Source of the DNA: CAZQIC01 sp964593555
GTDB lineage: Bacteria > Bacteroidota > Bacteroidia > JAFLBG01
Assembly (NCBI GenBank): GCA_964593555.1
Contig: CAZQIC010000100.1
Location: forward strand, 1 to 18,220
Direction of reading: 5' to 3'
Length of the DNA stretch: 18,220 bases
Shown here: piece by piece, positions 15,026 through 18,220 of the stretch
Position numbering within the stretch: the stretch's first letter is position 1
Layout of the letters: every line of letters starts with the position of its first letter
Notes under the pieces: model-generated
The model's input: the letters and a program-made list of their open reading frames with translations, nothing else
Told to the model about the DNA's origin: nothing
Database searches by the model: none
Position numbers and translations under genes: made by a program

Positions 15026-16547
15026 CTCGGAGGGAAGAAACTGAAAGTTCAGTTTTCTTCCCTCCTTTTTTTTGTCCTAATCCCTTGTCAGTCTTGCAAA
15101 GTAGCTCAACTGCTTTGTTCAATTTTGTGGTTCGATACTCATTATCCTTAAAATACAACTTTTCAGGAAAGACCGAACCAATTATTTTTTGTTTAACCTC
15201 CGTATTCTTTGTATCGTAGTATTTATCAAGGTTTAAGAGCAAATCAAGACACTCGTCTATTTTGGTATCGTAGTTTTCGATTCCTTGACGGATTTGCATT
15301 TCTTCTCTATTCATTTTTTCCAATTCCTCTTCAATTTCAATTTTCATTGCCTTATAATCTCCTGCTGAAAATTCGCCATCTAACATCATATCCTTTGCGT
15401 TCTTTAAACGCATTTTTAATTTAGCAATACTGCTTGTAATCTTTTCTGCTTCCTTCTTACCAGTATTATTGCAGTTTTTTAAGTTCCCTTTTAATATTTC
15501 GGCAAATAATTCCATGTACTTCGGACTGTTATTGTATTCTTTTAAATGGTCAATAAAATCGCTATTCATATCCAAAGCCTTTTGCCTTTCCTTGCAACCA
15601 CCGCTACAATGGTAATAAAAGAATTTGCCACCTGCTCTGCCTTTTGAAGCAGATGCGGTTAGATTTCTGTTGCATTGGGGACAAGTTAAATATCCTCGTA
15701 ATGGAAACTCATCTCTAATCGTTTGAAATTTATTAGGCATTTTCTTTTTTCTGCCTTCTAAAATATCTTGAACAGCATAGAAAGTTGCCTCATCAACTAT
15801 TGCTTCATGTATTCCATCTGTCCAATACTCAGGTTCGTCTTTATAAGCAGGAACTAATACTTTACCTATATATCCTTTGTTCCTTAAAAGCATCCAAAAT
15901 GAATTTCTTTCGCATTTTAAACCCTGCTTATATAGCTTCTTTCTTAACTCCTCAATGTTGTGCATACCTTCAGCAAACTCTTTAAACGCAAGTCTAACCA
16001 GTTTCTCTTGTGTACCACCTTCGGGTGCAATTATTGGGCGATTATTTTCATCTCTTGTATTTTTATATCCCCTTAAACAAGCACCTAACCAACGCCCTTC
16101 CTTTTTTCCTCTGCGTATGCCGTGAAAAATATTCAAAGCTCTACGGTCATTATCTACTTCGGGTGCTGCAAGATAAATCGCCAACATAATTTTGCTTTCA
16201 GGAATTTCAAAATCTAATGGCTGTTCAATAGATTGAGGTTCTACTCCCATTTTTTTTAAATCACGAATTGTGATATATGCTTCTGCAACATTTCGAGAAA
16301 ATCTATCCCATTTTAAGAATAGGATATTATCAACATATCCGCTATTCTTTTTAATGAATTGCATTATGTTGAGCCATTGAGGGCGGTTGAATGTTTTACC
16401 ACTTTCGTCATCGTGATAAAATCCGACTATTTCGATACCATTGTTTTCGCAATACTTGTCGAGCTTATCTTTTTGGTCTGAGGGCCTGTATCCGTTGTTT
16501 TGTTCATCAGTTGATACACGAGTGTAAATGATAGCTCTCCTTTTCAT
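14964..16547 (-). CDS. Large serine recombinase (site-specific integrase)
   Basis: This 527-codon frame encodes a recombinase that integrates and excises mobile DNA via a phosphoserine intermediate. The N-terminal catalytic domain has YTRVS with nucleophile Ser12, DRFSR at 81-85 and the usual 120-155 helix; a recombinase DNA-binding domain follows (about 160-270); a zinc ribbon uses C289, C292, C314 and C318; a coiled coil spans about 365-425. The last 20 codons (508-527) lie inside tRNA-Phe and codons about 495-507 lie in its terminator hairpin, so the tail (ending FSILCSTD) is tRNA-derived and unlikely to belong to the original protein, which probably ended near residue 490. The ATG at 16547 gives the normal start; a 71-codon gene lies 11 bases upstream. 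Confidence 0.93.
   Translation of the reverse strand: MKRRAIIYTRVSTDEQNNGYRPSDQKDKLDKYCENNGIEIVGFYHDDESGKTFNRPQWLNIMQFIKKNSGYVDNILFLKWDRFSRNVAEAYITIRDLKKMGVEPQSIEQPLDFEIPESKIMLAIYLAAPEVDNDRRALNIFHGIRRGKKEGRWLGACLRGYKNTRDENNRPIIAPEGGTQEKLVRLAFKEFAEGMHNIEELRKKLYKQGLKCERNSFWMLLRNKGYIGKVLVPAYKDEPEYWTDGIHEAIVDEATFYAVQDILEGRKKKMPNKFQTIRDEFPLRGYLTCPQCNRNLTASASKGRAGGKFFYYHCSGGCKERQKALDMNSDFIDHLKEYNNSPKYMELFAEILKGNLKNCNNTGKKEAEKITSSIAKLKMRLKNAKDMMLDGEFSAGDYKAMKIEIEEELEKMNREEMQIRQGIENYDTKIDECLDLLLNLDKYYDTKNTEVKQKIIGSVFPEKLYFKDNEYRTTKLNKAVELLCKTDKGLGQKKGGKKTELSVSSLRVVREGIEPPTQGFSILCSTD
15029..15072 (+). terminator. Rho-independent terminator of tRNA-Phe
   Basis: A long stem (GGAGGGAAGAAACTGA with TCAGTTTTCTTCCCTCC, one unpaired base) closes a four-base loop and is followed by a run of T to about 15072. 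It starts four bases after the tRNA and should end the tRNA transcript. On the other strand it lies inside the recombinase reading frame. Confidence 0.85.
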
Positions 16548-16558
16548 TGTATTGCGTT

Positions 16559-16774
16559 TTAAGGTTTTCCTTTGTTTTTTGTTTCTGTTATTTCGGCATC
16601 AGTTGAAATTTGGTTTGCATTTTTATCAATTGCATCTATTGCAATTTCTGCTAAATGATAAAACCAGTTTCGTATTAAAATAATTTCTTCATCAGTATGC
16701 TGTAAACCATTTTTGACGAGTAGTCTTCTACACTCATTCAATGATAGCTTGCTATTTTCAGCAGTCCCACTCAT
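16559..16774 (-). CDS. Small recombinase-associated protein, function unknown
   Basis: The 71-residue product is soluble, mostly helical and charged; a central stretch (LSLNECRRLLVKNG then EEIILIRNWFYHLAEIA, residues about 11-49) reads like two helices, and the tail (DAEITETKNKGKP) is polar and disordered. Small proteins of this type often sit just upstream of serine recombinases in Bacteroidota elements, but I know of no proven function; a recombination directionality or regulatory factor would fit. It ends 11 bases before the recombinase start, so the two form one transcript. Its start codon lies in the loop of an 11-bp hairpin, and a TATATTTG promoter box lies about 83 bases upstream. Confidence 0.75.
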   Translation of the reverse strand: MSGTAENSKLSLNECRRLLVKNGLQHTDEEIILIRNWFYHLAEIAIDAIDKNANQISTDAEITETKNKGKP

Positions 16775-16793
16775 TTTTAAATGACTGCTGAAA
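16756..16793 (-). promoter_or_regulatory. Inverted repeat with start codon in the loop
   Basis: TTTCAGCAGTC (16756-16766) and GACTGCTGAAA (16783-16793) are perfect complements, 11 bp, separated by 16 bases. On the minus-strand mRNA the loop reads AUUUAAAAAUGAGUGG and holds the AUG of the 71-codon gene together with the A-rich region where ribosomes bind. It can be an RNA switch for translation, or a DNA operator. Confidence 0.65.
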
Positions 16794-16856
16794 TGGAATT
16801 GTTAATCTGAAAAAAGAACGATTTTAATGCTTCGCTAATATCTGCCGAACACAATG

Positions 16857-16892
16857 CAAATATAATGATAATCAACAAGTTACGAAACAAAA
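16857..16892 (-). promoter_or_regulatory. Probable promoter of the recombinase operon
   Basis: On the minus strand TTTTG (16892-16888) and TATATTTG (16864-16857) match the Bacteroidota -33 and -7 boxes, 23 bases apart, at the upper end of the accepted range. Transcription would start near 16850 and give a leader of about 75 bases that contains the start-codon hairpin. Confidence 0.5.
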
Positions 16893-17023
16893 GAGCAAAA
16901 ATATTATCAAAACATAACTGATTGGGAATCAGAATTTGTGTTGATTTTTGGAAGTAATTTTTTAATAATTTGCTCATCGGAGAGCAAATATGAGTTAGGT
17001 ATTAAAAACGATTTTTATAGAGC

Positions 17024-17080
17024 TTGAAATTGCTTGAAATCAACTGTTAAAAATTGAAAATCGTGTAAAAAAATTGAATT
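17024..17080 (+). repeat. Helically phased TTGAA motifs
   Basis: TTGAA occurs at 17024, 17034, 17054 and 17074, that is at intervals of 10, 20 and 20 bases. The first two are parts of a direct repeat, GCTTGAAAT. The last overlaps the -33 box of the downstream promoter. Such phasing puts all copies on one face of the helix, and the A runs would also bend the DNA. Confidence 0.5.
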
Positions 17081-17102
17081 ATCCAAATAATCACTACATT
17101 TG
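17074..17102 (+). promoter_or_regulatory. Promoter of the Cys/His-rich protein gene
   Basis: TTG at 17074-17076 and TACATTTG at 17095-17102 match the -33 and -7 boxes, 18 bases apart. Transcription would start near 17109, about 13 bases before the ATG at 17122. This leaves the in-frame TTG at 17074 outside the transcript. Confidence 0.6.
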
Positions 17103-17121
17103 TTTTTGCTTATTGTCTTTT

Positions 17122-17436
17122 ATGCGCAAAATTAAATCATATATTTCAATGCTTTTTCTTGCATTGCTTCTCTTCCCGATGGTGGAGAAAGCTGTGCATG
17201 ATTTAAGTCATTTGAATGATAAGCATTGCGGAATAAAGGAAACACATTTTTGCGAAGTAGAACACAGTTGTAAAATTTGCGACTATCATTTTGCTTCACC
17301 TTCAACTCTTCCCAAAGACCAATCTCAAGTTAAAATATTTTTACAGACTTTTGATTACGCTATACCAATATTTGCATCTAATACAACAACATCTCCTAAA
17401 TACACTTTTTCTCTAAGGGGTCCCCCTGTTTGCTGA
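17122..17436 (+). CDS. Small Cys/His-rich exported protein, possible metal binding
   Basis: From the ATG at 17122 the product has 104 residues: a basic tip (MRKIK), one hydrophobic segment (about residues 6-22) as signal or anchor, then a short region dense in His and Cys. Histidines appear in AVHDLSHLNDKHCG and cysteines in HCG, HFC, HSC and CKIC (about residues 38-56), a plausible site for a soft metal ion such as zinc or copper. The end, SLRGPPVC, resembles the RGPP-type C-terminus I associate with small DUF2946-like membrane proteins near metal transporters; this is a weak likeness, not a match I can verify. It precedes a CobW-type GTPase by 137 bases. I prefer 17122 to the in-frame TTG at 17074, which is part of the promoter. 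Confidence 0.7.
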   Translation: MRKIKSYISMLFLALLLFPMVEKAVHDLSHLNDKHCGIKETHFCEVEHSCKICDYHFASPSTLPKDQSQVKIFLQTFDYAIPIFASNTTTSPKYTFSLRGPPVC

Positions 17437-17476
17437 TTCTTTTATTTTCTGTATCAATAATTTGACTGTGTTAGCT

Positions 17477-17540
17477 ATTGGCTGACCCAATCAAATCTTT
17501 GCGTACAGATAAATTATCGTGCATCATAGCTTGACTATGA
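17477..17540. promoter_or_regulatory. Two small inverted repeats before the GTPase gene
   Basis: ATTGG (17477-17481) faces CCAAT (17487-17491), and TCATAG (17524-17529) faces CTATGA (17535-17540); both have five-base spacers. They lie in the 137-base gap between the Cys/His-rich gene and the CobW-type gene. They could be operators of a metal-responsive regulator. I found no complete TAnnTTTG promoter here, so the GTPase gene may be read from the promoter at 17074-17102. Confidence 0.3.
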
Positions 17541-17573
17541 CACATATTTATTAATCAGCATTTATTTCTCGCA

Positions 17574-18220
17574 ATGAAAAAATTACCCGTAACCGTTTTA
17601 AGCGGTTTTCTTGGGGCAGGTAAAACTACCCTGCTTAACCATGTATTGCACAATAAGCAAAATTTAAAAGTAGCTGTTATTGTTAATGACATGAGCGAAG
17701 TTAATATTGACGCTCAATTAGTAAAAAATGAAAACACACTATCTCGTACCGATGAAAAATTAGTAGAGATGAGTAATGGATGTATCTGTTGCACACTCCG
17801 TGAAGATTTAATGATAGAAGTTGAAAAGTTAGCAAAAGAAGGACGATTTGATTACTTGCTAATAGAATCAACCGGGATTTCTGAACCTTTACCCGTTGCT
17901 CAAACTTTCAGCTTTGTAGATGATGAAAAAGGAATTGACCTATCAAAATTTTCTTCATTAGATACAATGGTAACGGTTGTTGATTGTTTTAATTTTTTCA
18001 AAAATTTTTCTACTACTGAAAATATACAAGATAGAAATTTACACAATGACGACCCTAACGATTACAGAAACATAGTAAATCTGCTTACCGACCAAATCGA
18101 ATTTGCCAATGTTATTATTCTTAACAAAACAGATTTAGTATCAAAGGCTACGGTTAAAGAATTAAAAGCAATAATCCGAAAACTAAATGGCGATGCAAAA
18201 ATAATTGATTCCTCTTTTGG
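17574..18220 (+). CDS. CobW/COG0523-family GTPase, partial at window end
   Basis: These G3E-family GTPases use GTP to load metal ions into client proteins; members act as zinc metallochaperones (ZigA, YciC, ZNG1 types) or in cobalamin synthesis (CobW). The first 215 codons are present and the frame is open at the window end. Motifs are intact: Walker A GFLGAGKT at 11-18, the metal-binding CxCC motif (C70, C72, C73) inside NGCICCTLRED, Walker B and switch region DYLLIESTGISEP at 93-105, and the guanine-specificity motif NKTD at 184-187. With no cobalamin genes nearby and a Cys/His-rich exported protein upstream, a role in zinc handling seems more likely than CobW proper. The ATG at 17574 puts the Walker A loop at the usual distance from the N-terminus. 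Confidence 0.94.
   Translation, partial: MKKLPVTVLSGFLGAGKTTLLNHVLHNKQNLKVAVIVNDMSEVNIDAQLVKNENTLSRTDEKLVEMSNGCICCTLREDLMIEVEKLAKEGRFDYLLIESTGISEPLPVAQTFSFVDDEKGIDLSKFSSLDTMVTVVDCFNFFKNFSTTENIQDRNLHNDDPNDYRNIVNLLTDQIEFANVIILNKTDLVSKATVKELKAIIRKLNGDAKIIDSSF

Larger units (their letters stand above)
16775..17121. other. AT-rich divergent intergenic region
   Basis: This 347-base stretch separates the leftward recombinase operon from the rightward cargo genes. It holds the minus-strand promoter at 16857-16892, the right arm of the start-codon hairpin, spaced TTGAA motifs at 17024-17080 and the plus-strand promoter at 17074-17102. The open frame at 16777-16977 spans the promoter and is judged spurious. 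Confidence 0.7.
15026..18220. mobile_element. Predicted integrated element at tRNA-Phe (left part)
   Basis: A serine recombinase gene directly adjoins and overlaps the 3' side of an intact tRNA-Phe, its companion gene lies behind it, and accessory genes follow. This is the usual layout for an integrative element or genomic island in a tRNA locus. The exact left junction cannot be placed because serine recombinases leave only a two-base core and no second copy of the tRNA end is present in the window; the right end is outside. Bases look more AT-rich here than in the mre and purH region. Alternatively, the accessory genes may be older chromosome and only the recombinase pair may be mobile. Confidence 0.5.

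Noticed and set aside
16777..16977. 66-codon minus-strand frame upstream of the 71-codon gene
   Set aside because: It ends two bases before the next ATG, but it spans the predicted promoter at 16857-16892, has low-complexity AT-driven composition and no recognisable domain.
17074..17121. Extension of the Cys/His-rich protein to an upstream TTG
   Set aside because: The TTG is the -33 box and the extension covers the -7 box, so it would not be transcribed; the ATG at 17122 also gives a normal basic tip before the hydrophobic segment.
15018..18220. Second copy of the tRNA-Phe 3' end as right attachment site
   Set aside because: I looked for a repeat of the acceptor and T-arm sequence downstream and saw none in the window; the right end must lie beyond 18220 if it exists.

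Overview
The window looks like a piece of a Bacteroidota chromosome, probably a draft or metagenome scaffold since it contains a run of 10 N at 12063-12072. Three things point there: promoter-like TAnnTTTG (-7) motifs, the gene order purH-mreB-mreC-mreD-mrdA-rodA, and a coaX / outer-membrane protein / lptC / ppiD-like neighbourhood.

Left part (1-1733, minus strand): a small four-helix membrane protein and a lone MacB/FtsX-type ABC permease, with a G/C-rich inverted-repeat stretch at the left edge. Centre left (1870-9034, plus strand): purH followed by the complete rod-shape operon. MreB filament, MreC and MreD scaffold, PBP2 transpeptidase and RodA glycosyltransferase together make the elongasome; genes are tightly packed, several overlap, and RodA starts on a TTG inside the end of the PBP2 gene. 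Centre (9138-14852, minus strand): a small hypothetical protein, a large membrane-anchored PpiD-like parvulin chaperone, a short membrane protein interrupted by the assembly gap, the LptC lipoprotein, an outer-membrane protein and type III pantothenate kinase CoaX. Most of these serve the cell envelope.

Right part (14953-18220): a tRNA-Phe(GAA) gene marks the edge of what I read as an integrated mobile element. A large serine recombinase points at the tRNA and its reading frame runs through the tRNA terminator and stops inside the tRNA. Behind it lie a 71-codon companion gene whose start codon sits in the loop of an 11-bp hairpin, a short secreted or anchored Cys/His-rich protein, and the first 215 codons of a CobW-family GTPase, cut by the window end. 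The last two suggest metal-ion (perhaps zinc) handling cargo.

The most unusual signals are: heptad-periodic DNA arrays directly after three separate stop codons (457-490, 9619-9681, 9041-9054) with the same orientation relative to the gene; the recombinase tail borrowed from the tRNA locus; the start-codon hairpin at 16756-16793; helically phased TTGAA motifs before the cargo promoter; and the assembly gap, which closes in frame if the flanks overlap by four bases.
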